64,000 bases of DNA, from contig NZ_FOAS01000002.1 in the NCBI RefSeq assembly GCF_900109735.1, positions 186,001 to 250,000 of the forward strand, written 5' to 3'. The position numbers and the translations under genes are program-made. Source of the stretch: Atopomonas hussainii. Lineage in GTDB: Bacteria > Pseudomonadota > Gammaproteobacteria > Pseudomonadales > Pseudomonadaceae. The notes under the pieces were generated by a model that had not been told where the DNA came from, ran no database searches, and was given only the letters and a program-made list of their open reading frames with translations. This document shows, piece by piece, positions 54,519 through 63,022 of this stretch (position 1 is its first letter; each line of letters begins with the position of its first letter).

Positions 54519-55712
54519 ATGAGCTTTGCGCCACAAATCAAAATCCCCGCCACCTATATGCGCGGTGGTACCAGTAAAGGGGTGTTCTTTCGCCTGCAAG
54601 ACTTGCCCGCCAGCGCGCAAGTGCCGGGCGAGGCGCGTGACCGTTTGTTTATGCGCGTGATCGGTAGCCCCGACCCGTATGCCAAGCACACCGACGGTAT
54701 GGGCGGCGCCACGTCGTCGACATCCAAGTGCGTGATTTTGTCCAAGAGCACGCAGCCCGATCACGATGTGGATTACCTCTACGGCCAAGTGGCTATCGAC
54801 AGCGCGTTTGTCGATTGGAGCGGTAACTGCGGCAACTTATCGACCGCCGCGGGTGCGTTTGCCATTCATGCTGGTCTGGTGGATGCCGCGCGCATTCCGC
54901 ATAACGGTGTGTGCGTGGTGCGTATTTGGCAGGCCAATATCCACAAAACCATCATCGCCCATGTGCCGATCACCAATGGTGAAGTGCAGGAAACCGGCGA
55001 TTTTGAGCTGGACGGCGTGACCTTTCCCGCTGCTGAGATTGTGCTGGAGTTTCTTGATCCGGCCGATGAAGGCGAAGGCGAGGGTGGGGCGTCGATGTTC
55101 CCCACCGGCAACTTGGTCGATGCGCTGGACGTGCCCGGTTTGGGCAGCCTGCCGGCAACTATGATCACCGCCGGTATTCCTACCGTGTTCGTGAATGCCG
55201 CCGACATTGGCTACCAAGGCACCGAGCTGCAAGAGGCGATTAACGGCGACCCGCAAGCGCTGGCCAAGCTGGAAAGCATCCGCGTGGCCGGTGCGCTGCG
55301 CATGGGCTTGATCAAAAGCGCTGAAGAGGCGGCCAAGCGTCAGCATACGCCGAAGATTGCCTTTGTCAGCGCGCCGCAAACCTATCAAGCCTCCAGCGGT
55401 AAAACCGTTGAGGCGGCTGAGGTGGATTTGCTGGTGCGTGCGCTGTCGATGGGTAAGTTGCACCACGCCATGATGGGCACTTGTGCCGTGGCCATTGGTA
55501 CCGCCGCGGCGATCTCCGGTACCTTGGTTAACCAAGCGGCCGGTGGTGGCGAGCGCGAAGCGGTGCGCTTTGGCCATCCGTCCGGCACCTTGCGCGTGGG
55601 TGCGCAGGCGCAGTTAGAGGGCGGTCAGTGGACGGTCACTAAAGCCATCATGTCGCGCAGCGCGCGTATCTTGATGGAAGGCAGTGTGCGTGTGCCTGCT
55701 GATTCTTTTTAA
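54519..55712 (+). CDS. prpF: 2-methylaconitate cis-trans isomerase
   Basis: Isomerises the trans-2-methylaconitate made by AcnD to the cis form used by aconitase. It has 397 residues in a diaminopimelate epimerase-like fold. MRGGTSKGVFF (residues 12-22) near the N-terminus, GGATSSTSKC, GNCGNLSTAAGAFAI and the C-terminal GHPSGTLRVGA are typical. It is the last gene of the operon, followed by a terminator. Confidence 0.95.
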   Translation: MSFAPQIKIPATYMRGGTSKGVFFRLQDLPASAQVPGEARDRLFMRVIGSPDPYAKHTDGMGGATSSTSKCVILSKSTQPDHDVDYLYGQVAIDSAFVDWSGNCGNLSTAAGAFAIHAGLVDAARIPHNGVCVVRIWQANIHKTIIAHVPITNGEVQETGDFELDGVTFPAAEIVLEFLDPADEGEGEGGASMFPTGNLVDALDVPGLGSLPATMITAGIPTVFVNAADIGYQGTELQEAINGDPQALAKLESIRVAGALRMGLIKSAEEAAKRQHTPKIAFVSAPQTYQASSGKTVEAAEVDLLVRALSMGKLHHAMMGTCAVAIGTAAAISGTLVNQAAGGGEREAVRFGHPSGTLRVGAQAQLEGGQWTVTKAIMSRSARILMEGSVRVPADSF

Positions 55713-55740
55713 CGAGAGCCTTTAGTCGTTCTCCAAGCTA

Positions 55741-55763
55741 AGCCGCCTTCGAAGCGGCTTTTT
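55741..55763. terminator. Terminator between converging prpF and maiA
   Basis: AGCCGC (55741-55746) pairs with GCGGCT (55753-55758) around CTTCGA, with TTTTTATT on the plus side. It ends prpF, and since it overlaps the maiA stop it may limit antisense read-through. Confidence 0.75.
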
Positions 55764-56412
55764 ATTCAGCATCGATTTGTTGTTCCGGCGCGGCTTGTTG
55801 AAAAGCGCTGAGTTGCATGGCGTTAGCCTCGATGCGGGTCAAGGTGGGCCAGCGGCTCACCTCGCCGTTAAAGCGCCGTGCGTTGGTGAGTTGCGGAACC
55901 AGGCAGCAGTCGGCCAAGGTCGGCGTGTCGCCAAAACAAAACTGCCCGCAGCTTGGTGATTGGCTCAGGCGTTGCTCAAGGGCGTCGAAGCCTTGCCGAA
56001 TCCAGTGGTGGTACCAAGTGGCTTTGGCGTCGTCGCTCACCTGTAAGGTGCCGCTTAAGTACTGCAGTACGCGCAGGTTGTTCAGCGGGTGGATGTCGCA
56101 GGCGATATCCAGCGCGAGGGCGCGAATTTGTGCGCGCTCAAGCGCGTTGCCGGGCAGCAGTGCGGGTGTGGGCTGTAGCTCTTCTAAGTATTCGATAATG
56201 GCCAGCGACTGATTAAGCACCTGTTGCCCAGTGCCGAGTGCTGGCACCAGCTCGGCGGGGTTGATCGCTTGGAACGCTGCTTGATGTTGCTGGCCGCCGT
56301 CTTTGACTAAATGCACCGGAATCACCTCATAGGGCAGGCCCTTGAGGTTCAGCGCGATGCGCACGCGGTACGCCGCGGAGCTACGAAAGTAGCTGTACAG
56401 GGTCAGGCTCAT
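55762..56412 (-). CDS. maiA: Maleylacetoacetate isomerase
   Basis: A zeta-class glutathione S-transferase that isomerises maleylacetoacetate to fumarylacetoacetate in tyrosine and homogentisate breakdown. It has 216 residues. The glutathione site motif is RSSAAYRVRIALNLKGL (about 10-26), and the zeta-type NPAELVPAL and QSLAIIEYLEE follow. Its ATG overlaps the stop of the fumarylacetoacetase-family gene by four bases, so the two are coupled. Confidence 0.93.
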   Translation of the reverse strand: MSLTLYSYFRSSAAYRVRIALNLKGLPYEVIPVHLVKDGGQQHQAAFQAINPAELVPALGTGQQVLNQSLAIIEYLEELQPTPALLPGNALERAQIRALALDIACDIHPLNNLRVLQYLSGTLQVSDDAKATWYHHWIRQGFDALEQRLSQSPSCGQFCFGDTPTLADCCLVPQLTNARRFNGEVSRWPTLTRIEANAMQLSAFQQAAPEQQIDAE

Positions 56413-57410
56413 AGCGCAGTGACTCGGTTGTGGATTTGTCCAAACAGGTCGGCGCCGTCACAGTGCATGGCAATGCCCACCTGATCGCCGTGCTGCATAA
56501 AGGGCGTCTGTGCTTGGCCGGTTTCGATGGTTTCGTACATGCGCAGTTCAGCCAAACAACAGTAACCGACGCCGCCATTAGCGATGGACGAGCCATGCAG
56601 ATTGCCTTGTTTGTTCGAGACAGTGCCCGAGCCGACGATGGAGCCGGCGCCCAGCTCACGCGTCTTGGCGATATGCGCCACCAGCTCGGCAAAGTTAAAG
56701 GTCATGTCTTGCCCGGCATTAGGGCAACCAAAGGGCTGCTCGTTGAGCTGTACCTCCAGCGGCAGGTGCACCTTAAAGTCGCGCCAATGGCTGCCTAACT
56801 CATCGGGGGTAATCGCCACTGGGCTAAATGCCGAAGCGGGCTTGGATTGGAAAAAGCCAAAGCCCTTGGCTAACTCGTTAGGAATCAAACCGCGCAGCGA
56901 CACATCGTTGACCAGCATCAGCAGGCGAATCGATGCGCCGCACTCGGCCACGCTGGCGCCAAGTTGAACGTCGCCGGTGATCACCGCTACTTCTGCCTCA
57001 AAATCGATGCCGTATTCGGGGTTGGCGACAATGGCATCCTGCGGGCCAATAAAGCGATCGCTGCCGCCTTGGTACATCAGCGGGTCGTGATAGAAGGACT
57101 CCGGCACTTCCGCGCCCCGCGCGCGGCGCACCAGCTCAACATGGTTTAAATACGCCGAGCCGTCAGCCCATTGATAGGCGCGCGGTAACGGCGAGTGGCA
57201 GGCGCTCTGCACGAAGGGCTCGTTGGCGCCTGTGCCGGCATTCAGCTCGGCATACACCTGTTCTAGTGCGCTTTGGCAGCTGTCCCAGTCATCCAGCGCT
57301 TGCTGCAAGGTGTCGGCGATTTTCGGTACGGCGCGGCAGCGCGACAGGTCGCGGCTGACCACCCGCAGTTCGCCATCACGGCGGGTGCTTTTGTAACTGG
57401 CGAGCTTCAT
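56409..57410 (-). CDS. Fumarylacetoacetase-family hydrolase
   Basis: Predicted to cut fumarylacetoacetate to fumarate and acetoacetate. It has 333 residues, shorter than the 430-residue FahA used by many pseudomonads and closer to the single-domain type seen in Shewanella. Metal-site Glu residues are in EYGIDFEAEVAVITGD (about 130-145); GSGTVSNKQG is the conserved C-terminal loop. The ATG at 57410 overlaps the VOC stop (ATGA); the longer frame to 57500 lies in the VOC gene. With maiA and the VOC gene it forms a three-gene catabolic unit. Confidence 0.88.
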   Translation of the reverse strand: MKLASYKSTRRDGELRVVSRDLSRCRAVPKIADTLQQALDDWDSCQSALEQVYAELNAGTGANEPFVQSACHSPLPRAYQWADGSAYLNHVELVRRARGAEVPESFYHDPLMYQGGSDRFIGPQDAIVANPEYGIDFEAEVAVITGDVQLGASVAECGASIRLLMLVNDVSLRGLIPNELAKGFGFFQSKPASAFSPVAITPDELGSHWRDFKVHLPLEVQLNEQPFGCPNAGQDMTFNFAELVAHIAKTRELGAGSIVGSGTVSNKQGNLHGSSIANGGVGYCCLAELRMYETIETGQAQTPFMQHGDQVGIAMHCDGADLFGQIHNRVTAL

Positions 57411-57955
57411 TGAAATTTCTCCTTGGCGCTGCCGTCGTGCATCCAGCTGGCGTGTTGCGGGGCGCGGCGGGTGCGCGCCCATTCGTCGAGCATGTCCCAT
57501 TTGACCCGATCCAGCTCGCGGTACATGGCCGGTGTAGCCGTTTCGGCGGCCAGCTCTAGGCGATGCCCGTTAGGGTCGAAGAAATAGATCGACTGAAACA
57601 AGGTGTGGTCGGTGGGGCCGATGACGTCTATGCCGCTCTGCTCAAGGCGTGCCTTGGTGGCGAGCAGGGTGTCGAGGTCGGCCACTTTAAAAGCGATGTG
57701 CTGCACCCACGCGGGGGTATTGGTATCGCGGCCCATGTTGGGGCTGTGCGGTAGCTCGAAAAACGCCAGCACGTTGCCGTCGCCAGCATCGAGAAACACG
57801 TGCATGTACGGATCCGCCTGGCCGGTGGACGGCACGCGGTCTTCGGCAATCGCGAGGATGAAGTTCATGTGCAAATGCTGCACGTACCATTGCACGGTGG
57901 CTTGGGCATCGTGGCAGCGATAGGCAACATGATGAATCTTTTGGATCAAAGCCAT
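57407..57955 (-). CDS. VOC-family (glyoxalase/dioxygenase-fold) protein
   Basis: A 182-residue metal-binding VOC protein. Likely ligands are His in KIHHVAYRC (near 6-7), His in VQHIAFKV and Glu in GHRLELAAE. It has two beta-alpha-beta-beta-beta units. The frame extends to 58060 but the ATG at 57955 matches the family start MALIQKIHHVAYR. It heads the unit with the hydrolase and maiA, so it probably acts on an aromatic ring-cleavage substrate or product, but the reaction cannot be named. Confidence 0.85.
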   Translation of the reverse strand: MALIQKIHHVAYRCHDAQATVQWYVQHLHMNFILAIAEDRVPSTGQADPYMHVFLDAGDGNVLAFFELPHSPNMGRDTNTPAWVQHIAFKVADLDTLLATKARLEQSGIDVIGPTDHTLFQSIYFFDPNGHRLELAAETATPAMYRELDRVKWDMLDEWARTRRAPQHASWMHDGSAKEKFQ

Positions 57956-58077
57956 GTGCGCCTCCAAACCCACGCTCAGGGTAGGGGCGTGGATTGCCCT
58001 TAACCGTAGCGGGTTTTTCTTCAGCGTGCGCAGACTTTTTAGCAGGCGGCGCACAGACATTGTGCGCCGTGGCAGGG

Positions 58078-58896
58078 TTACTTGAGGCGGCGCTCGATGC
58101 CCATCTCGACGAGGATCTTGGCGGCGATTTCTTCCACCGAGAAATGTGTGGAGTTAATAAACGGAATGCCCTCGCGGCGGAACATGGCTTCCACTTCGCG
58201 CACTTCGAAGTCGCACTGGTCGAAGCTGGCATAGCGGCTGTTGGGCTTGCGTTCGTTACGGATGGCGCTTAGGCGATCCGGGTCGATGGTCAGGCCAAAC
58301 AGCTTATGCTTATGCGGCTTAAGGCTGGTGGGCAGCTGCAGGCGCTCCATGTCTTCTTCGGTGAGCGGGTAGTTGGCCGCGCGAATGCCGTACTGCAAGG
58401 CCATATACAGACAGGTTGGGGTTTTGCCGCAGCGCGACACGCCGACCAGAATCAAGTCAGCCTTGTTGTAGAAGTGGGTACGCGCGCCATCGTCGTTGTC
58501 CATGGCAAAGTGCACCGCGTCGATGCGCTCTTTATAGCCTTGGTTGTTGTCGATGGAGTGCGATTTGCCTACTGAGTAGCTGGAGTCAGCGCCTAGCTCG
58601 GCTTCCAGCGGCGATAAGAAGGTGGCAAAAATGTCCACCATATAGCCGTTGGATTCGGTGATGACTTGGCGGATTTCTTTATTCACCACCGTATCGAAAA
58701 TGATCGGCCGGCAGCCGTCTTGCTCGGCGGCACGGTTGATTTGCGCCACGATGGCGTGGGCTTTTTCGGTGGTGTCGATGTACGGGCGAGTCAGTTTGTC
58801 GAAACGAATGTTCTCAAATTGCGCCAGCAAAGACTGGCCCAATGCTTCGGCGGTGATGCCGGTACCGTCTGAAATAAAGAATGCAGTGCGTTTCAT
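58078..58896 (-). CDS. ppsR: PEP synthase regulatory kinase/phosphotransferase
   Basis: A bifunctional protein that inactivates PEP synthase by ADP-dependent phosphorylation and reactivates it by Pi-dependent removal. It has 272 residues. [19 protein letters not shown] (about 6-24) opens the family pattern, and the nucleotide loop is [21 protein letters not shown] (given by position, about 151-171). It is divergent from ppsA, its substrate. Confidence 0.95.
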   Translation of the reverse strand: MKRTAFFISDGTGITAEALGQSLLAQFENIRFDKLTRPYIDTTEKAHAIVAQINRAAEQDGCRPIIFDTVVNKEIRQVITESNGYMVDIFATFLSPLEAELGADSSYSVGKSHSIDNNQGYKERIDAVHFAMDNDDGARTHFYNKADLILVGVSRCGKTPTCLYMALQYGIRAANYPLTEEDMERLQLPTSLKPHKHKLFGLTIDPDRLSAIRNERKPNSRYASFDQCDFEVREVEAMFRREGIPFINSTHFSVEEIAAKILVEMGIERRLK

Positions 58897-58908
58897 GGGC
58901 CTTGGGCC

Positions 58909-58937
58909 TTAAGACAAGAAGGATTCTCGGCTATCAT
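58909..58937 (+). promoter_or_regulatory. Candidate ppsA promoter
   Basis: TTAAGA (58909-58914), a 17-base spacer and TATCAT (58932-58937). Transcription would begin within a few bases of the hairpin at 58941-58960 and leave a leader of about 120 bases before the ppsA start. Confidence 0.5.
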
Positions 58938-58940
58938 AGG

Positions 58941-58960
58941 CGGCGCTTTCGCAAGCGCCG
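58941..58960 (+). other. 5' leader hairpin of ppsA
   Basis: CGGCGCTT and AAGCGCCG form a perfect 8-bp stem with loop TCGC. It lacks a T-run, so it is not a terminator. Placed at the predicted 5' end of the message, it may protect the RNA or be an operator. Confidence 0.5.
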
Positions 58961-59063
58961 TGTAGCGAATGGGCGGCATTGTTACTTATTTTGTCGCTAT
59001 GAGCCACATTCACCACCGGGCCGTGCCGGGCCCGTTTTTCCAGATCCTAGGGGAGAGATCACC

Positions 59064-61436
59064 TTGGCAGATTACGTAGTGTCCCTCGATAAGCTTGGCG
59101 TGCATGATGTCGAGTACGTTGGCGGCAAGAATGCTTCACTGGGCGAGATGATCAGCAATCTCGCTAACGCTGGCGTTTCCGTACCCGGTGGTTTTGCCAC
59201 CACTGCGCAGGCTTACCGTGACTTCCTCGAACAAAGTGGCCTGAATGATCGCATTCACGCGGCTTTGGATGCTCTGGATGTCGATAACGTTAGCGCGCTG
59301 ACCAAAACCGGCGCCGAAATTCGCCAATGGGTAATGGATGCACCGTTCCCCGAGCAGCTCGACGCTGCCATTCGCAGCGCCTTCGCTGAGCTAGCGGGCT
59401 CCAACGGCAATCTGGCCGTGGCCGTGCGCTCTTCCGCCACCGCCGAAGATTTGCCCGATGCCTCGTTTGCTGGTCAGCAAGAAACCTTCCTGAACATTCG
59501 CGGCGTGGATAACGTGATCCGCGCGGTAAAAGAAGTGTTCGCCTCGCTGTTTAACGACCGCGCCATTGCTTACCGCGTGCACCAAGGCTTCGATCACAAG
59601 TTGGTCGCCTTGTCCGCCGGTATTCAAAAAATGGTGCGCTCGGAAACCGGCATGGCCGGGGTGATGTTTACCCTGGATACCGAATCAGGCTTCCGCGATG
59701 TGGTGTTTATCACCTCGGCCTATGGCTTGGGCGAAACCGTGGTGCAAGGCGCGGTTAACCCCGACGAGTTCTATGTGCACAAGCACGGCTTGAATGAAGG
59801 CCGCCCGGCCATTCTGCGCCGTAACTTGGGCAGCAAAGCGATCAAGATGATCTACGGCGACGAAGCCAAAGCCGGTAAGTCGGTGAAAGTGGTCGACGTC
59901 GACGCCGCCGAGCGCGCGCGCTTCTCGATCACCGATGCCGAAGTGGAAGCACTGGCCAAGCAAGCGCTGATCATTGAAAACCACTACGGCCGCCCGATGG
60001 ATATCGAGTGGGCCAAAGACGGTGACGACGGCCAGCTGTACATCGTGCAGGCGCGCCCAGAAACCGTGAAAAGCCGTGCCAGCGCCAGCGTGATGGAACG
60101 CTACCTGCTGAAAGAAAAAGGCACTGTGCTGGTTGAAGGCCGCGCCATTGGCCAGCGCATCGGCGCCGGCAAGGTCAAGGTGATTCACGATTTGGCCGAG
60201 ATGGACAAAATCCAGCCGGGCGACGTGCTGGTCTCCGACATGACCGACCCGGACTGGGAGCCGATCATGAAGCGTGCCAGCGCCATCGTCACCAATCGTG
60301 GCGGGCGTACTTGCCACGCGGCAATTATCGCGCGTGAGCTGGGTATTCCGGCGGTGGTCGGTTGCGGTAACGCCACTGAGCTGCTGCAAGACGGCCAAGA
60401 AGTGACGGTTTCTTGTGCCGAAGGCGACACCGGCATGATCTATTCCGGTCAGCTGAACTTCGAGCTGCGCACCGACTCGGTCGATGCCATGCCTGATCTG
60501 CCGTTCAAAATCATGATGAACGTCGGTAACCCCGACCGCGCCTTCGACTTCGCCCAGCTGCCTAACGAAGGCATCGGTTTGGCGCGTCTGGAGTTCATCA
60601 TCAACCGCATGATCGGCGTGCATCCTAAGGCTCTGCTGAACTTCAACAGCATCCCGCAGGAGGTGAAAACCAGCGTCGAGCGCCGCATTGCCGGTTACCC
60701 GTCGCCGGTGGATTTCTACGTTGAGAAGCTGGTTGAGGGTATCAGCACCTTGGCGGCAGCCTTCTGGTCGAAGAAAGTCATCGTGCGCCTGTCGGACTTT
60801 AAGTCCAACGAATACGCCAACCTGATCGGCGGCAAGCTCTACGAGCCGGAAGAAGAAAACCCCATGCTGGGCTTCCGCGGTGCGTCGCGTTACATCAGTG
60901 AAAGCTTCCGTGACTGTTTCGAGCTGGAATGCCGTGCACTGAAGAAAGTACGCAACGAGATGGGCCTGACCAACGTCGAGATCATGGTGCCGTTCGTGCG
61001 CACCTTGGGCGAGGCGGAGCAAGTGGTTGACCTGCTGGCCACCAACGGCCTGAAGCGTGGCGAGAACGATCTGCGCGTGATCATGATGTGCGAGCTGCCG
61101 TCCAACGCCTTGCTGGCCGAAGAGTTCTTGGAGTTCTTCGATGGCTTCTCGATCGGCTCTAACGACCTGACTCAGCTGACTTTGGGTCTGGACCGTGACT
61201 CGGGCATCGTCGCGCACCTGTTCGATGAGCGTAACCCGGCGGTGAAGAAGCTGCTGGCCAATGCGATTCAGGCGTGTAACAAGGCTGGTAAGTACATCGG
61301 TATTTGCGGCCAAGGCCCATCGGATCACCCCGATTTGGCTAAGTGGCTGATGGAGCAGGGCATCGACAGTGTGTCGCTGAATCCTGACTCGGTGATGGAG
61401 ACGTGGTTCTTCCTCGCTGGCGACAGCAAGGCCTAA
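59064..61436 (+). CDS. ppsA: Phosphoenolpyruvate synthase
   Basis: Makes PEP from pyruvate and ATP for gluconeogenesis. From a TTG at 59064 it has 790 residues, matching Pseudomonas PpsA, and starts [15 protein letters not shown] (L read as Met). GGGGAGAG lies just upstream. Motifs are [20 protein letters not shown] of the nucleotide domain, [20 protein letters not shown] with the phospho-His, and the C-terminal PEP domain with CGQGPSDHP. The frame is open back to 58881, but those residues are unlike the family. A TTG start lowers translation and may be regulatory. Confidence 0.95.
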   Translation: MADYVVSLDKLGVHDVEYVGGKNASLGEMISNLANAGVSVPGGFATTAQAYRDFLEQSGLNDRIHAALDALDVDNVSALTKTGAEIRQWVMDAPFPEQLDAAIRSAFAELAGSNGNLAVAVRSSATAEDLPDASFAGQQETFLNIRGVDNVIRAVKEVFASLFNDRAIAYRVHQGFDHKLVALSAGIQKMVRSETGMAGVMFTLDTESGFRDVVFITSAYGLGETVVQGAVNPDEFYVHKHGLNEGRPAILRRNLGSKAIKMIYGDEAKAGKSVKVVDVDAAERARFSITDAEVEALAKQALIIENHYGRPMDIEWAKDGDDGQLYIVQARPETVKSRASASVMERYLLKEKGTVLVEGRAIGQRIGAGKVKVIHDLAEMDKIQPGDVLVSDMTDPDWEPIMKRASAIVTNRGGRTCHAAIIARELGIPAVVGCGNATELLQDGQEVTVSCAEGDTGMIYSGQLNFELRTDSVDAMPDLPFKIMMNVGNPDRAFDFAQLPNEGIGLARLEFIINRMIGVHPKALLNFNSIPQEVKTSVERRIAGYPSPVDFYVEKLVEGISTLAAAFWSKKVIVRLSDFKSNEYANLIGGKLYEPEEENPMLGFRGASRYISESFRDCFELECRALKKVRNEMGLTNVEIMVPFVRTLGEAEQVVDLLATNGLKRGENDLRVIMMCELPSNALLAEEFLEFFDGFSIGSNDLTQLTLGLDRDSGIVAHLFDERNPAVKKLLANAIQACNKAGKYIGICGQGPSDHPDLAKWLMEQGIDSVSLNPDSVMETWFFLAGDSKA

Positions 61437-61534
61437 GGCGATTGCATGGCTGCACGCCCCAATCACTGTTTCCAAGATGCGGCAGGCGACCTAGCGTCGT
61501 CTGTCGCTTTCTTTTAAGCCGCAGAGTTCTCGGC

Positions 61535-62503
61535 ATGCAAAGTAGTAGTGCGTTATTTCCTGTGACCCTGCACAGCGCCGAGCTGTGCGCAGGGCTGAAT
61601 GAAGACGTGTATTTGCTCAAGCCCGGCAACAGCCCAGACCCTAGCGTTACGCTGGCGGTCACGCGGTTAAGCCATGGTAAGGGTGGCGTGCCAGTGATTT
61701 TGCTGCACGGCAGTTTTTCTAATCGGCGCTTTTGGTGCTCGCCGCGCGGCGTTGGCTTGGGCGCTATGCTGGCGCGTGAAGGCTTCGATGTGTGGATTGC
61801 GGAAATGCGTGGCCACGGCCTGTCACCGCGCAATCAGGCGTATAACAGCAATACCGTGGCCGATTACGCGCGTTACGATTTGCCGGCGATTGCCGCCTTT
61901 GTGATGGAGCAAACCGGTGGGCAGAAGCCACACTGGATTGGTCATTCCCTCGGCGGTATCACCTTGGCCGCAGCGATTGGTGGGGAATACCTGAGCGAGC
62001 ATGAGGCGCACAGCGTGACCTTGTTTGGCGCACAAGTCAGTCGTGTGTACTGGCCGCTCAAGTTGCCGCCTGTTGCGTGGGGTAGCCGCTTTGTGCTCAA
62101 GCGCTTAGGCATGATTCCCGGCCGGCGTTTAAAGCGCGGCCCAGAAGATGAGCCGCTCGGTTTGGCGTTAGAAACGCTGCGCTGGCATCAGTTATTTGGC
62201 CGCTTTGGTGATGCCGACAAAGATTGGTGGTTTGGCTTAAGCCAAGCCAAGGTGCCACTTTTGGCGGTGGCTGGCGAGGGCGATCATCAAGACCCGGCTT
62301 GGTGCTGTCGCAAGCTGGCGGAGCAATACGGCGCCACGCCACGTTACTTTTTAAGTTTGGGCAAGTCGGCCGGTTTTAGTCATAACTTTGGTCATGTCGA
62401 TATGCTGATCAGCAAGGCGGCGCAGGAAGAGGTGTGGCCCTTGGTCTGCCATTGGCTGCGCGAGCAAGACAGCCCGCACAGTGCCGCGCAAAGACTCGAC
62501 TGA
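61535..62503 (+). CDS. Alpha/beta hydrolase
   Basis: A 322-residue hydrolase of unknown substrate. The oxyanion region is LLHGSFSNRRFW, the nucleophile elbow is WIGHSLGGITLA (Ser in GHSLG), the acid probably in AVAGEGDHQDPAW, and the His in FSHNFGHVDML. It has no signal peptide. The ATG at 61535 is chosen; the frame runs back to 61403 inside ppsA but without family residues. It is 98 bases after ppsA, with no clear terminator between them. Confidence 0.85.
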   Translation: MQSSSALFPVTLHSAELCAGLNEDVYLLKPGNSPDPSVTLAVTRLSHGKGGVPVILLHGSFSNRRFWCSPRGVGLGAMLAREGFDVWIAEMRGHGLSPRNQAYNSNTVADYARYDLPAIAAFVMEQTGGQKPHWIGHSLGGITLAAAIGGEYLSEHEAHSVTLFGAQVSRVYWPLKLPPVAWGSRFVLKRLGMIPGRRLKRGPEDEPLGLALETLRWHQLFGRFGDADKDWWFGLSQAKVPLLAVAGEGDHQDPAWCCRKLAEQYGATPRYFLSLGKSAGFSHNFGHVDMLISKAAQEEVWPLVCHWLREQDSPHSAAQRLD

Positions 62504-62533
62504 CCCACGACGATTTTTTAGAGGAGAGTAATC

Positions 62534-63019
62534 ATGCAATACGTAACCCCAGATCTGTGCGACGCCTACCCAGACGTGAATGTGGTTGAGCCGATGTTCG
62601 GTAACTTCGGTGGTCGTGATTCCTTCGGCGGGCAGATCGTTACCGTTAAATGTTTTGAAGATAACTCGGTGGTCAAAGAGCAAGTTGACCAAGACGGTCG
62701 CGGTAAAGTCATGGTGGTGGATGGCGGCGGTTCGCTGCGTCGTGCGCTGCTGGGTGACATGCTCGCCGAAAAAGCCGCTAAAAACGGCTGGGAAGGCATC
62801 ATCGTTTATGGCTGCATTCGCGATGTGGATGTCATCGGGCAAACCGATCTGGGCGTGCAAGCGCTGGCGACGCACCCGATGAAAACCGACAAGCGTGGCA
62901 TCGGCGATTTGAATGTGCCGGTTACCTTCGGCGGCGTGACCTTCAAGCCGGGTGAATACGTGTATGCCGATAACAACGGCATTATCGTGTCGCCCACCGC
63001 GCTGAGCATGCCGGAATAA
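62534..63019 (+). CDS. rraA: Regulator of ribonuclease E activity A
   Basis: A 161-residue trimeric protein that binds RNase E and lowers its activity; some relatives are aldolases. [20 protein letters not shown] (about 6-25), [14 protein letters not shown] and [15 protein letters not shown] are the family features, with Arg/Asp of the aldolase-like site kept. GAGGAG precedes the ATG. It is followed three bases later by zntB. Confidence 0.93.
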   Translation: MQYVTPDLCDAYPDVNVVEPMFGNFGGRDSFGGQIVTVKCFEDNSVVKEQVDQDGRGKVMVVDGGGSLRRALLGDMLAEKAAKNGWEGIIVYGCIRDVDVIGQTDLGVQALATHPMKTDKRGIGDLNVPVTFGGVTFKPGEYVYADNNGIIVSPTALSMPE

Positions 63020-63022
63020 ACC

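Noticed and set aside
58881-59063. Upstream extension of ppsA
   Set aside because: The frame is open, but the residues are unlike PpsA, they overlap the ppsR start region, and a ribosome site and the family N-terminus point to the TTG at 59064.
59685-61475. A 596-codon open frame on the minus strand
   Set aside because: It lies fully antisense to ppsA, whose plus-strand frame has all family motifs. Long antisense frames are expected in GC-rich genes with strong codon bias.
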